Of a DNA stretch of 64,000 nt, positions 1-11,050 are shown piece by piece. Origin of the DNA: Delphinus delphis (Eukaryota > Chordata > Mammalia > Artiodactyla > Delphinidae). The translations under genes and the position numbers were made by a program. Below the pieces are notes generated by a model that saw nothing but the letters and a program-made list of their open reading frames with translations, was not told the DNA's origin and ran no database searches. The DNA is taken from positions 2,914,001 through 2,978,000 of the forward strand of contig NW_027192658.1 in assembly GCF_949987515.2 (NCBI RefSeq), read 5' to 3'. Position 1 is the first letter of the stretch. Each line of letters starts with the position of its first letter.

Positions 1-360
1 AACCAAGCAAGGTTGCAAAGGAAATCTGCACTACAATGAAGTCTCAGTTCTCCCCGGTCAAAGGGCCATCTGTAAAAAGTGTACAATCCAGAAAGGCAAC
101 AGGCCATTGAGAACTGGGAGCCTTGTTATGCTGATGGGCGGGATGTAAATTGCCAACAGACACTTGGGAGAAGTGTATGGTGTTTCCTGAAACATCTAAA
201 AAACAAAGCAACAGAGCCTAGGGCACTGCCACTTATGGTCCTATAGCTTAGGGAAATTAAAATCAAAAAGACACAGCCACCCCAAAGTTTGGAACGGCTC
301 TGTTTACAAGAACCTCGTTTACAGTACAAGTTCAACATCGCAGAAAGTGAAAAATGGATA

Positions 361-460
361 AAGAAGTTGTCGTATTTACTTACAAAGCAATATCACTCAG
401 CAATGAAATCTATGTCATCAGGCCCTTAGCATCACAATGAGTGGATTCAGGTATGATGAT
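361..460. repeat. Two-haplotype block, K form (reference copy)
   Basis: This ~100-bp segment occurs in two linked forms across the array. K reads GTATTTACTTACAAAGCAAT and ends GGTATGATGA; N reads GTACTTACGTACAATGCAGT and ends GGTACGATGA, often followed within 160 bp by CACTAATAC and GCATTCC. N is found in units 6, 10, 11, 20, 23, 27, 29, 31, 36 and 38; all other units are K. The linked differences indicate two old sublineages since shuffled by recombination. Confidence 0.85.
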
Positions 461-605
461 TCTAACTGAAATAAGTCACACAGAAAAAGAAACATCATAA
501 GATATCAGTAATACACGGAATGTAAACTTGGCTACACAGGAACTGAATTACAGAACAGAACAGTGTCTCAAATTTAGAAAAACAACTTATGCTTGCTTAA
601 GGGTA

Positions 606-614
606 AAGGTGAGT
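606..614 (+). other. Splice-donor-like motif AAGGTGAGT (cryptic, unproven)
   Basis: AAG followed by GTGAGT matches the metazoan 5' splice-site consensus, with GT at 609-610. It is kept in almost every unit whether the preceding bases are GGGTA or GGGGA; unit 34 reads AAGGTGAGGT instead. There is no evidence that any transcript uses it, and the conservation may only reflect array homogenisation. Confidence 0.25.
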
Positions 615-948
615 TGGGGTGCTGCATAAAACCAGAGATTGAAATGAGCACAGATAAAGTTCCTTAAGCCAAATATGGAATAGACAAGAGCTACTCCTTG
701 CTCAACGAAATGGACTCAACACCCCATATTAAACGCCTAAGAATGTACCTGACTAGTAAGTATCTTGAAACCTATGGATTGCTATGTCTCCGAAAGAGAA
801 TCAAGCATGTGTACAGGGGCATAAACGCAGCAGTGATAGGATTGGAGAGGTTCGGTGAGCAAATGAAGACCCTTTGAAGTCATATTGCATGGTACCCATT
901 ACACGGGTCTCAACTCTCCAGGTTTAAAGTATTCTTCCTTCAGCTAAG

Positions 949-958
949 ACATGCATGT
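949..958. repeat. 10-bp palindrome ACATGCATGT
   Basis: An exact self-complementary decamer just before the A/B/C junction polymorphism. It is present in most units; units 6 and 36 read ATATGCATGT. No function is assigned. Confidence 0.5.
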
Positions 959-1061
959 GGAACCCAAGTATGATCAACCATGTGAACGGGAGACGTGTTC
1001 AAATATGTCTCAGTTTTCCTCCCCTGGTACTCGGGTGCAACATTCCAGACGCTTTACTAAC

Positions 1062-1081
1062 ACTCTCCCCACTTGGAGAGT
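1062..1081. repeat. Small hairpin, 7-bp stem, 6-base loop
   Basis: Arms ACTCTCC and GGAGAGT enclose CCACTT. Across the array the loop switches between CCACTT and CGACTT while the stem is nearly always kept; exceptions are unit 4 (ACTGTCC) and unit 19 (ACTCTTC). The structure is seen directly; any role is unknown. Confidence 0.6.
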
Positions 1082-1093
1082 CAGCGCCTTTAA

Positions 1094-1110
1094 CCTCCTG
1101 TTTGGCCCAG
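1094..1110 (+). other. Splice-acceptor-like tract ending GGCCCAG (cryptic)
   Basis: A pyrimidine-rich run (ACCTCCTGTTTGGCCCAG) ends in AG at 1109-1110, about 500 bp after the donor-like motif at 606-614, so each unit could in principle hold one short intron. There is no coding exon, no conserved AATAAA signal and no transcript evidence, so this is a weak inference. Confidence 0.15.
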
Positions 1111-1149
1111 TTTGCAATTTCTGCGGAAGATGAACAGGAATAGCGAGAA

Positions 1150-1154
1150 CCAAT
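1150..1154 (+). promoter_or_regulatory. CCAAT pentamer (weak promoter-like motif)
   Basis: GAACCAATGAGAG is constant in nearly all units. A TATAAAT string lies about 200 bp downstream (1354-1360 in this unit). The spacing is too long for a classical promoter and both motifs are common by chance, so this is recorded only as a candidate. Confidence 0.1.
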
Positions 1155-1508
1155 GAGAGACTAGCTGGAGGTGTCTGGACGGGCAAATTTAACTCTCATT
1201 TCCCACCAGGAAGAGGAAATAACCAAAGGCTCAGCGTGCCGTGCCGGAACCAGATTAGGGCCTGAAGCCATCCTGCGGTGTTGCGGCCAGGTCACAAGAA
1301 AGCGAGTTGAAGAAAGGAGCTCAGGGGCACTGTAATTCACAAACCTGCAGAGTTATAAATGACAGCTATCGTCCAAAAATAGACTGAAGTAAGGCTGCCA
1401 AGAGGACTTGAAAGCGGGGCAGAATTGCAGGAAACCGATTTCAGGAGGTAGACTGGAATTGCATTGAAAGCATAGGAAAAGAGGCAGAACGTCCACAATG
1501 ATGCACTT

Positions 1509-1576
1509 GGCCAAAAAGGGCGTATGCGTTTTTTCCTGAATATATTCAGGAAAAAACGCATATGCCCTTTTTGGCC
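1509..1576. repeat. 68-bp spacerless palindrome (reference copy)
   Basis: Two 34-base arms meet with no spacer at TGAATA|TATTCA; flanking TT and AA extend symmetry to 1507-1578. The left arm reads GGCC, A5, GGGCGTATGCG, T6, CCTGAATA, and the right arm is its reverse complement, except for C>T at 1563 in this copy. By eye, 26 of 40 copies are exact: units 3-7, 9, 10, 14-21, 23-25, 29, 32, 34-36 and 38-40. Either strand could fold into a hairpin, or the duplex into a cruciform. Confidence 0.95.
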
Positions 1577-3156
1577 AACCAAGCAAGCTTGCAAAGGAAA
1601 TCTGCACTACAATGAAGTCTCACTTCCCCCCGGTCAAAAGGGCCATCTCAAAAAAGTGTAAAATCCAGAAAGGCAGGACAGGCCATGGAGAACTGGGAGC
1701 CTTGTTATGCTGATGGGCGGGATGTAAATTGCCAACAGACACTCGGGAGAAGTGTATGGTGTTTCCTGAAACATCTAAAAAACAAAGCAACAGAGCCTAG
1801 GGCACTGCCACTTATGGTCCTATAGCTTAGGGAAATTAAAATCAAAAAGACACAGCCACCCCAAAGTTTGGGACGCCTCTGTTTACAAGAACCTCGTTTA
1901 CAGTACAAGTTCAACATCGCAGAAAGTGAAAAATGGATAAAGAAGTTGTGGTATTTACTTACAAAGCAATATCACTCAGCAATGAAATCTATGTCATCAG
2001 GCCCTTAGCATCACAATGAGTGGATTCAGGTATGATGATTCTAACTGAAATAAGTCACACAGAAAAAGAAACATCATAAGATATCAGTAATACACGGAAT
2101 GTAAACTTGGCTACACAGGAACTGAATTACAGAACAGAACAGGGTCTCAAATTTAGAAAGCCAACTTATGCTTGCTTAAGGGTAAAGGTGAGTTGGGGTG
2201 CTGCATAAAACCAGAGATTGAAATGAGCACAGATAAAGTTCCTTAAGCCAAATATGGAATAGACAAGAGCTACTCCTTGCTCAACGAAATGGACTCAACA
2301 CCGCATATTAAACGCCTAAGAATGTACCTGACTAGTAAGTATCGTAAAACCTATGGATTGCTATGTCTCCAAAAGAGAATCAAGCATGTGTACAGGGGCA
2401 TAAACGCAGCAGTGATAGGATTGGAGAGGTTCGGTGAGCAAATGAAGACCCTTTGAAGTCATATTGCATGGTACCCATTCCACGGGTTTCAACTACCCAG
2501 GTTTAAGGTATTCTTCCTTCAGCTAAAACATGCATGTGGAACCTAGAGTATGATCAACCATGTGATCGGGAGACATGTTCAAATATGTCTCAGTTTTCCT
2601 CCCCTGGTACTCGGGTGCAACATTCCAGACGCTTTACTAACACTCTCCCCACTTGGAGAGTCAGTCCCTTTAACCTCCTGTTTGGCCCAGTTTGCAATTT
2701 CTGCGGAAGATGAACAGGAATAGCGAGAACCAATGAGAGGCTAGCTGGAGGTGTCTGCACGGGCAAATTTAACTCTCATTTCCCACCAGGAAGAGGAATT
2801 AACCAAAGGCTCAGCGTGCCGGGCCGGAACCAGATTAGGGCCTGAAGCCATCCTGTGGTGTTGCGGCCAGGTCACAAGAAAGCGAGTTGAAGAAAGGAGC
2901 TCAGGAGCACTGTAATTCACAAACCTGCAGAGTTATAAATGACAGCTATCGTCCAAAAATAGACTGAAGTAAGGCTGCCAAGAGGACTTGAAAGCGGGGC
3001 AGAATTGCAGGAAACCGATTTCAGGAGGTAGACTGGAATTGCATTGAAAGCATAGGAAAAGAGGCAGAACGTCCACAATGATGCACTTGGCCAAAAAGGA
3101 CGTATGCGTTTTTTCCTGAATATATTCAGGAAAAAACGCATACGCCCTTTTTGGCC
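1577..3156. repeat. Satellite unit 2 (1,580 bp), K block, type B
   Basis: S1 GAC, S2 GGGACGCCTC, K block, junction B with a CpG loss (GAGACATGTTC), S8 CAGTCCC, GAGGAATTAACC near the 3' third. A 10-bp palindrome GCAAGCTTGC with the HindIII site sits at 1583-1592. The large palindrome at 3089-3156 has one left-arm mismatch, G>A at 3100. Confidence 0.95.
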
Positions 3157-4735
3157 AACCAAGCAAGCTTGCAAAGGAAATCTGCACTACAATGAAGTCT
3201 CACTTCCCCCCGGTCAAAAGGGCCATCTGAAAAAAGTGTAAAATCCAGAAAGGCAGGATAGGCCATGGAGAACTGGGAGCCTTGTTATGCTGAAGGGCGG
3301 GATGTAAATTGCCAACAACCACTCGGGAGAAGTGTATGGTGTTTCCTGAAACATCTAAAAAACAAAGCAACAGAGCCTAGGACACTTCCACTTATGGTCC
3401 TATAGCTTAGGGAAATTAAAATCAAAAAGACACAGCCACCCCAAAGTTTGGAATGGCTCTGTTTACAAGAACCTCGTTTACAGTACAAGTTCAACATCGC
3501 AGAAAGTGAAAAATGGATAAAGAAGTTGTGGTATTTACTTACAAAGCAATATCACTCAGCAATGAAATCTGTGTCATCAGGCTCTTAGCAGCACAATGAG
3601 TGGATTCAGGTATGATGATTCTAACTGAAGTAAGTCACACAGAAAAAGAAACATCATAAGATATCAGTAATACACGGAATGTAAACTTGGCTACACAGGA
3701 ACTGAATTACAGAACAGAACAGGGTCTCAAATTTAGAAAACCAACTTATGCTTGCTTAAGGGTAAAGGTGAGTTGGGGTTCTGCATAAAGCCAGAGATTG
3801 AAATGAGCACAGATAAAGTTCCTTAAGTCAAATATGGAATAGACAAGAGCTACTCCTTGCTCAACGAAATGGACTCAACACCGCATATTAAACGCCTAAG
3901 AATGTACCTGACTAGTAAGTATCTTAAAACCTATGGATTGCTATGTCTCCGAAAGAGAATCAAGCATGTGTACAGGGGCATAAACGCAGCAGTGATAGGA
4001 TTGGAGAGGTTCGGTGAGCAAATGAAGACCCTTTGAAGTCATATTGCATGGTACCCATTACACGGGTCTTAACTCTCCAGGTTTAAGGTATTCTTCCTTC
4101 AGCTAAAACATGCATGTGGAACCCAAGTATGATCAACCATGTGAACGGGAGACGTGTTCAAATATGTCTCAGTTTTCCTCCCCTGGTACTCGGGTGCAAC
4201 ATTCCAGACGCTTTACTAACACTCTCCCCACTTGGAGAGTCAGCGCCTTTAACCTCCTGTTTGGCCCAGTTTGCAATTTCTGCGGAAGATGAACAGGAAT
4301 AGCGAGAACCAATGAGAGACTAGCTGGAGGTGTCTGGACGGGCAAATTTAACTCTCATTTCCCACCAGGAAGAGGAAATAAACAAAGGCTCAGCGTGCCG
4401 TGCCAGAACCAGATTAGGGCCTGAAGCCATCCTGCGGTGTTGCGGCCAGGTCACAAGAAAGCGAGTTGAAGAAAGGAGCTCAGGGGCACTGTAATTCACA
4501 AACCTGCAGAGTTATAAATGACAGCTATCGTCCAAAAATAGACTGAAGTAAGGCTGCCAAGAGGACTTGAAAGCGGGGCAGAATTGCAGGAAACCGATTT
4601 CAGGAGGTAGACTGGAATTGCATTGAAAGCATAGGAAAAGAGGCAGAACGTCCACAATGATGCACTTGGCCAAAAAGGGCGTATGCGTTTTTTCCTGAAT
4701 ATATTCAGGAAAAAACGCATACGCCCTTTTTGGCC
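3157..4735. repeat. Satellite unit 3 (1,579 bp), K block, type A
   Basis: S1 ACC, S2 GGAATGGCTC, K block, junction A, S8 CAGCGCC. A private change creates AATAAA at 4377-4382, the only plus-strand poly(A)-type hexamer I noticed in the ~4,370 context. Palindrome 4668-4735 is exact. Confidence 0.95.
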
Positions 4736-6315
4736 AACCAAGCAAGCTTGCAAAGGAAATCTGCACTACAATGAAGTCTCACTTCCCCCCGGTCAAAAGG
4801 GCCATCTGAAAAAAGTGTAAAATCCAGAAAGGCAGGATAGGCCATGGAGAACTGGGAGCCTTGTTATGCTGATGGGCGGGATGTAAATTGCCAACAGACA
4901 CTCGGGAGAAGTGTATGGTGTTTCCTGAAACATCTAAAAAACAAAGCAACAGAGCCTAGGGCACTGCCACTTATGGTCCTATAGCTTAGGGAAATTAAAA
5001 TCAAAAAGACACAGCCACCCCAAAGTTTGGAAAGGCTCTGTTTACAAGAACCTCGTTTACAGTACAAGTTCAACATCGCAGAAAGTGAAAAATGGATAAA
5101 GAAGTTGTGGTATTTACTTACAAAGCAATATCACTCAGCAATGAAATCTGTGTCATCAAGCCCTTAGCATCACAATGAGTGGATTCAGGTATGATGATTC
5201 TAACTGAAGTAAGTCACACAGAAAAAGAAACATCATAAGATATCAGTAATACACGGAATGTAAACTTGGCTACACAGGAACTGAATTACAGAACAGAACA
5301 GGGACTCAAATTTAGAAAACCAACTTATGCTTGCTTAAGGGTAAAGGTGAGTTGGGGTGCTGCATAAAACCAGAGATTGAAATGAGCACAGATAAAGTTC
5401 CTTAAGCCAAATATGGAATAGACAAGAGCTACTCCTTGCTCAACGAAATGGACTCAACACCGCATATTAAACGCCTAAGAATGTACCTGACTTGTAAGTA
5501 TCTTAAAACCTATGGATTGCTATGTCTCCGAAAGAGAATCAAGCATGTGTACAGGGGCATAAACACAGCAGTGATAGGATTGGAGAGGTTCGGTGAGCAA
5601 ATGAAGACCCTTTGAAGTCATATTGCATGGTACCCATTACACGGGTCTCAACTCTCCAGGTTTAAGGTATTCTTCCTTCAGCTAAAACATGCATGTGGAA
5701 CCTAGAGTATGATCAACCATGTGATCGGGAAATGTGTTCAAATATGTCTCAGTTTTCGTACCCTGGTACTCGGGTGCAACATTCCAGACGCTTTACTAAC
5801 ACTGTCCCGACTTGGAGAGTCAGTCCCTTTAACCTCCTGTTTGGCCCAGTTTGCAATTTCTGCGGAAGATGAACAGGAATAGCGAGAACCAATGAGAGGC
5901 TAGCTGAAGGTGTCTGGACGGGCAAATTTAACTCTCATTTCCCACCAGGAAGAGGAAATAACCAAAGGCTCAGCGTGCCGTGCCGGAACCAGATTAGGGC
6001 CTGAAGCCATCCTGCGGTGTTGCGGCCAGCTCAAAAGAAAGCGAGTTGAAGAAAGGAGCTCAGGGGCACTGTAATTCACAAACCTGCAGAGTTATAAATG
6101 ACAGCTATCGTCCAAAAATAGACTGAAGTAAGGCTGCCAAGAGGACTTGAAAGCGGGGCAGAATTGCAGGAAACCGATTTCAGGAGGTAGACTGGAATTG
6201 CATTGAAAGCATAGGAAAAGAGGCAGAACGTCCACAATGATGCACTTGGCCAAAAAGGGCGTATGCGTTTTTTCCTGAATATATTCAGGAAAAAACGCAT
6301 ACGCCCTTTTTGGCC
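4736..6315. repeat. Satellite unit 4 (1,580 bp), K block, type B
   Basis: S1 GAC, S2 GGAAAGGCTC (private), K block, junction B with GGGAAATGTG, the TTCGTACCC form before the CTGGTACTCGGG core, S8 CAGTCCC, GGCCAGCTCAAAAG. The small hairpin has a broken left arm (ACTGTCC). Palindrome 6248-6315 is exact. Confidence 0.95.
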
Positions 6316-7893
6316 AACCAAGCAAGCTTGCAAAGGAAATCTGCACTACAATGAAGTCTCACTTCCCCCCGGTCAAAAGGGCCATCTGAAAAAAGTGTAA
6401 AATCCAGAAAGGCAGGACAGGCCATGGAGAACTGGGAGCCTTGTTATGCTGATGGGCGGGATGTAAATTGACAATAACCACTCGGGAGAAGTGTATGGTG
6501 TTTCCTGAAACATCTAAAAAACAAAGCAACAGAACCTAGGGCACTTCCACTTATGGTCCTATAGCTTAGGGAAATTAAAATCAAAAAGACACAGCCACCC
6601 CAATGTTTGGAACGGCTCTGTTTACAAGAACCTCGTTTACAGTACAAGTTCAACATCGCAGAAAGTGAAAAATGGATAAAGAAGTTGTGGTATTTACTTA
6701 CAAAGCAATATCACTCAGCAATGAAATCTGTGTCATCAGGCCCTTAGCAGCACAATGAGTGGATTCAGGTATGATGATTCTAACTGAAGTAAGTCACACA
6801 GAAAAAGAAACATCATAAGATATCAGTAATACACATAATGGAAACTTGGCTACACAGGAACTGAATTACAGAACAGAACAGGGACTCAAATTTAGAAAAC
6901 CAACTTATGCTTGCTTAAGGGTAAAGGTGAGTTGGGGTGCTGCATAAAACCAGAGATTGAAATGAGCACAGATAAAGTTCCTTAAGTCAAATATGGAATA
7001 GACAAGAGCTACTCCTTGCTCAACGAAATGGACTCAACACCGCATATTAAACGCCTACGAATGTACCTGACTAGTAAGTATCTTCAAACCTATGGATTGC
7101 TATGTCTCCGAAAGAGAATCAAGCATGTGTACAGGGGCATAAACGCAGCAGTGATAGGACTGGAGAGGTTCGGTGAGCAAATGAAGACCCTTTGAAGTCA
7201 TATTGCATGGTACCCATTCCACGGGTTTCAACTACCCAGGTTTAAGGTATTCTTCCTTCAGCTAAAACATGCATGTGGAACCTAGAGTATGATCAACCAT
7301 GTGATCGGGAGACGTGTTCAAATATGTCAGTTTTCGTACCCTGGTACTCGGGTGCAACATTCCAGACGCTTTACTAACACTCTCCCGACTTGGAGAGTCA
7401 GTCCCTTTAAACTCGTGTTTGGCCCAGTTTGCAATTTCTGCGGAAGATGAACAGGAATAGCGAGAACCAATGAGAGGCTAGCTGGAGGTGTCTGGACGGG
7501 CAAATTTAACTCTCATTTCCCACCAGGAAGAGGAAATAACCAAAGGCTCAGCGTGCCGTACCGGAACCAGATTAGGGCCTGAAGCCATCCTGCGGTGTTG
7601 CGGCCAGCTCAAAAGAAAGCGAGTTGAAGAAAGGAGCTCAGGGGCACTGTAATTCACAAACCTGCAGAGTTATAAATGACAGCTATCGTCCAAAAATAGA
7701 CTGAAGTAAGGCTGCCAAGAGGACTTGAAAGCGGGGCAGAATTGCAGGAAACTGATTTCAGGAGGTAGACTGGAATTGCATTGAAAGCATAGGAAAAGAG
7801 GCAGAACGTCCACAATGATGCACTTGGCCAAAAAGGGCGTATGCGTTTTTTCCTGAATATATTCAGGAAAAAACGCATACGCCCTTTTTGGCC
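6316..7893. repeat. Satellite unit 5 (1,578 bp), K block, type B
   Basis: S1 ACC in the private context TTGACAATAACC, S2 GGAACGGCTC, K block, junction B, a 2-bp loss giving AATATGTCAGTTTTCG, S8 CAGTCCC followed by AAACTCGTG. Palindrome 7826-7893 is exact. Confidence 0.95.
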
Positions 7894-9472
7894 AACCAAG
7901 CAAGCTCGCAAAGGAAATCTGCACTACAATGAAGTCTCACTTCCCCCCGGTCAAAAGGGCCATCTGAAAAAAGTGTAAAATCCAGAAAGGCAGGACAGGC
8001 CATGGAGAACTGGGAGCCTTGTTATGCTGATGGGCGGGATGTAAATTGCCAACACACACTCGGGAGAAGTGTATGGTGTTTCCTGAAACATCTAAAAAAC
8101 AAAGCAACAGAGCCTAGGGCACTGCCACTTATGGTCCTATAGCTTAGGTAAATTAAAATCAAAAAGACACAGCCACCCCAAAGTTTGGGACGCCTCTGTT
8201 TACAAGAACCTCGTTTACAGTACAAGTTCAACATCGCAGAAAGTGAAAAATGGATAAAGAACTTGTGGTACTTACGTACAATGCAGTATCACTCAGCAAT
8301 GAAATCTATGTCATCAGGCCCGTAGCAGCATAATGAGTGGATTCAGGTACGATGATTCTAACTGAAATAAGTCACACAGAAAAAGAAACATCATAAGATA
8401 TCACTAATACACGGAATGTAAACTTGGCTACACAGGAACTGCATTCCAGAACAGAACAGGGTCTCAAATTTAGAAAACCAACTTATGCTTGCTTAAGGGG
8501 AAAGGTGAGTTGGGGTGCTGCATAAAACCAGAGATTGAAATGAGCACAGATAAAGTTCCTTAAGCCAAATATGGAATAGACAAGAGCTACTCCTTGCTCA
8601 ACGAAATGGACTCAAAACCCCATATTAAACCCCTAAGAAGGTACCTGACTAGTAAGTATCTTAAAACCTATGGATTGGTATGTCTCCAAAAGACAATCAA
8701 GCGTGTGTACAGGGGAATAAACGCAGCAGTGATAGGATTGGAGAGGTTCGGTGAGCAAATGAAGACCCTTTGAAGTCATATTGCATGGTACCCATTACAC
8801 GGGTCTCAACTCTCCAGGTTTAAGGTATTCTTCCTTCAGCTAAAATATGCATGTGGAACCCAAGTATGATCAACCATGTGAACGGGAGATGTGTTCAAAT
8901 ATGTCTCAGTTTTCCTCCCCTGGTACTCGGGTGCAACATTCCAGACGCTTTACTAACACTCTCCCCACTTGGAGAGTCAGCGCCTTTAACCTCCTGTTTG
9001 GCCCAGTTTGCAATTTCTGCGGAAGATGAACAGGAATAGCGAGAACCAATGAGAGGCTAGCTGGAGGTGTCTGGACGGGCAAATTTAACTCTCATTTCCC
9101 ACCAGGAAGAGGAAATAACCAAAGGCTCAGCGTGCCGTACCGGAACCAGATTAGGGCTTGAAGCCACCCTGCGGTGTTGCGGCCAGCTCACAAGAAAGCG
9201 AGTTGAAGAAAGGAGCTCAGGGGCACTGTAATTCACAAACCTGCAGAGTTATAAATGACAGCTATCGTCCAAAAATAGACTGAAGTAAGGCTGCCAAGAG
9301 GACTTGAAAGCGGGGCAGAATTGCAGGAAACCGATTTCAGGAGGTAGACTGGAATTGCATTGAAAGCATAGGAAAAGAGGCAGAACGTCCACAATGATGC
9401 ACTTGGCCAAAAAGGGCGTATGCGTTTTTTCCTGAATATATTCAGGAAAAAACGCATACGCCCTTTTTGGCC
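7894..9472. repeat. Satellite unit 6 (1,579 bp), N block, type A
   Basis: First N-haplotype copy; the N block is about 8260-8352, followed by CACTAATAC and GCATTCC. S1 CAC, S2 GGGACGCCTC, AAGGGGAAAGG, junction A, S8 CAGCGCC. The HindIII site is lost (AAGCTCGC). Palindrome 9405-9472 is exact. Confidence 0.95.
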
Positions 9473-11050
9473 AACCAAGCAAGCTTGCAAAGGAAATCTG
9501 CACTACAATGAAGTCTCACTTCCCCCCGGTCAAAAGGGCCATCTGAAAAAAGTGTAAAATCCAGAAAGGCAGGACAGGCCATGGAGAACTGGGAGCCTTG
9601 TTATGCTGATGGGCGGGATGTAAATTGCCAACAACCACTCGGGAGAAGTGTATGGTGTTTCCTGAAACATCTAAAAAACAAAGCAACAGAACCTAGGGCA
9701 CTTCCACTTATGGTCCTATAGCTTAGGGAAATTAAAATCAAAAAGACACAGCCACCCCAAAGTTTGGAACGGCTCTGTTTATAAGAACCTCGTTTACAGT
9801 ACAAGTTCAACATCGCAGAAAGTGAAAAATGGATAAAGAAGTTGTGGTATTTACTTACAAAGCAATATCACTCAGCAATGAAATCTGTGTCATCAGGCCC
9901 TTAGCAGCACAATGAGTGGATTCAGGTATGATGATTCTAACTGAAGTAAGTCACACAGAAAAGAAACATCATAAGATATCAGTAATACACGGAATGTAAA
10001 CTTGGCTACACAGGAACTGAATTACAGAACAGAACAGGGTCTCAAATTTAGAAAACCAACTTATGCTTGCTTAAGGGGAAAGGTGAGTTGGGGTGCTGCA
10101 TAAAACCAGAGATTGAAATGAGCACAGATAAAGTTCCTTAAGCCAAATATGGAATAGACAAGAGCTACTCCTTGCTCAACGAAATGGACTCAACACCGCA
10201 TATTAAACGCCTAAGAATGTACCTGACTAGTAAGTATCTTAAAACCTATGGATTGCTATGTCTCCAAAAGAGAATCAAGCGTGTGTACAGGGGCATAAAC
10301 GCAGCAGTGATAGGATTGGAGAGGTTCGGTGAGCAAATGAAGACCCTTTGAAGTCATATTGCATGGTACTCATTACACGGGTCTCAACTCTCCAGGTTTA
10401 AGGTATTCTTCCTTCAGCTAAAACATGCATGTGGATCCCTAGTATGATCAACCATGTGAACGGGAGACGTGTTCAAATATGTCTCAGTTTTCCTCCCCTG
10501 GTACTCGGGTGCAACATTCCAGACGCTTTACTAACACTCTCCCCACTTGGAGAGTCAGCGCCTTTAACCTCCTGTTTGGCCCAGTTTGCAATTTCTGCGG
10601 AAGATGAACAGGAATAGCGAGAACCAATGAGAGGCTAGCTGGAGGTGTCTGGACGGGCAAATTTAACTCTCATTTCCCACCAGGAAGAGGAAATAACCAA
10701 AGGCTCAGCGTGCCGTACCGGAACCAGATTAGGGCCTGAAGCCATCCTGCGGTGTTGCGGCCAGCTCAAAAGAAAGCGAGTTGAAGAAAGGAGCTCAGGG
10801 GCACTGTAATTCACAAACCTGCAGAGTTATAAATGACAGCTATCGTCCAAAAATAGACTGAAGTAAGGCTGCCAAGAGGACTTGAAAGCGGGGCAGAATT
10901 GCAGGAAACCGATTTCAGGAGGTAGACTGGAATTGCATTGAAAGCATAGGAAAAGAGGCAGAACGTCCACAATGATGCACTTGGCCAAAAAGGGCGTATG
11001 CGTTTTTTCCTGAATATATTCAGGAAAAAACGCATACGCCCTTTTTGGCC
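9473..11050. repeat. Satellite unit 7 (1,578 bp), K block, type A variant
   Basis: S1 ACC, S2 GGAACGGCTC, K block with a 1-bp loss in the A-run near 9960, AAGGGGAAAGG, junction reading GGATCCCTAGTATG, which adds a BamHI-type GGATCC. S8 CAGCGCC. Palindrome 10983-11050 is exact. Confidence 0.95.

Larger units (their letters stand above)
1..1576. repeat. Satellite unit 1 (1,576 bp), K block, type A
   Basis: S1 GAC (in ACACTTGGG context), S2 GGAACGGCTC, K block with a private G>C (TTGTCGTATT), junction A, S8 CAGCGCC. The first ~120 bp are unusual: AAGGTTGC destroys the HindIII site, and the ~105-112 segment carries the short GGCAACAGGCCATTGAG variant also seen in units 16 and 19. Palindrome 1509-1576 has one right-arm mismatch (C>T at 1563). 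Confidence 0.95.

Noticed and set aside
843..860. tRNA or Pol III B box in GAGGTTCGGTGAGC
   Set aside because: GGTTCG is present but the remainder of the B box and any A box or cloverleaf are missing.
951..1143. Plus-strand overlapping 60- and 62-codon frames near the A/B/C junction
   Set aside because: They start four bases apart in different frames, and both disappear in type B and C units through a few base changes, so neither looks maintained as a gene.
1207..1221. CTCF-like core CCACCAGGAAGAGG
   Set aside because: The first eight bases fit the core but the following GGC part does not. A stronger match would be needed to propose an insulator of the DXZ4 type.
1509..1576. Palindrome as a foldback transposon or miniature inverted-repeat element
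   Set aside because: There is no spacer between arms, no target-site duplication at its edges, and no unit without it to show an empty site.
1337..1607. Recurrent minus-strand open reading frames of 84-85 codons spanning the palindrome in most units
   Set aside because: Two overlapping frames are equally preserved, single-base indels break them in some units, and their amino ends are generated by the palindrome. Conservation is explained by repeat homogenisation. No domain or plausible gene context was seen.
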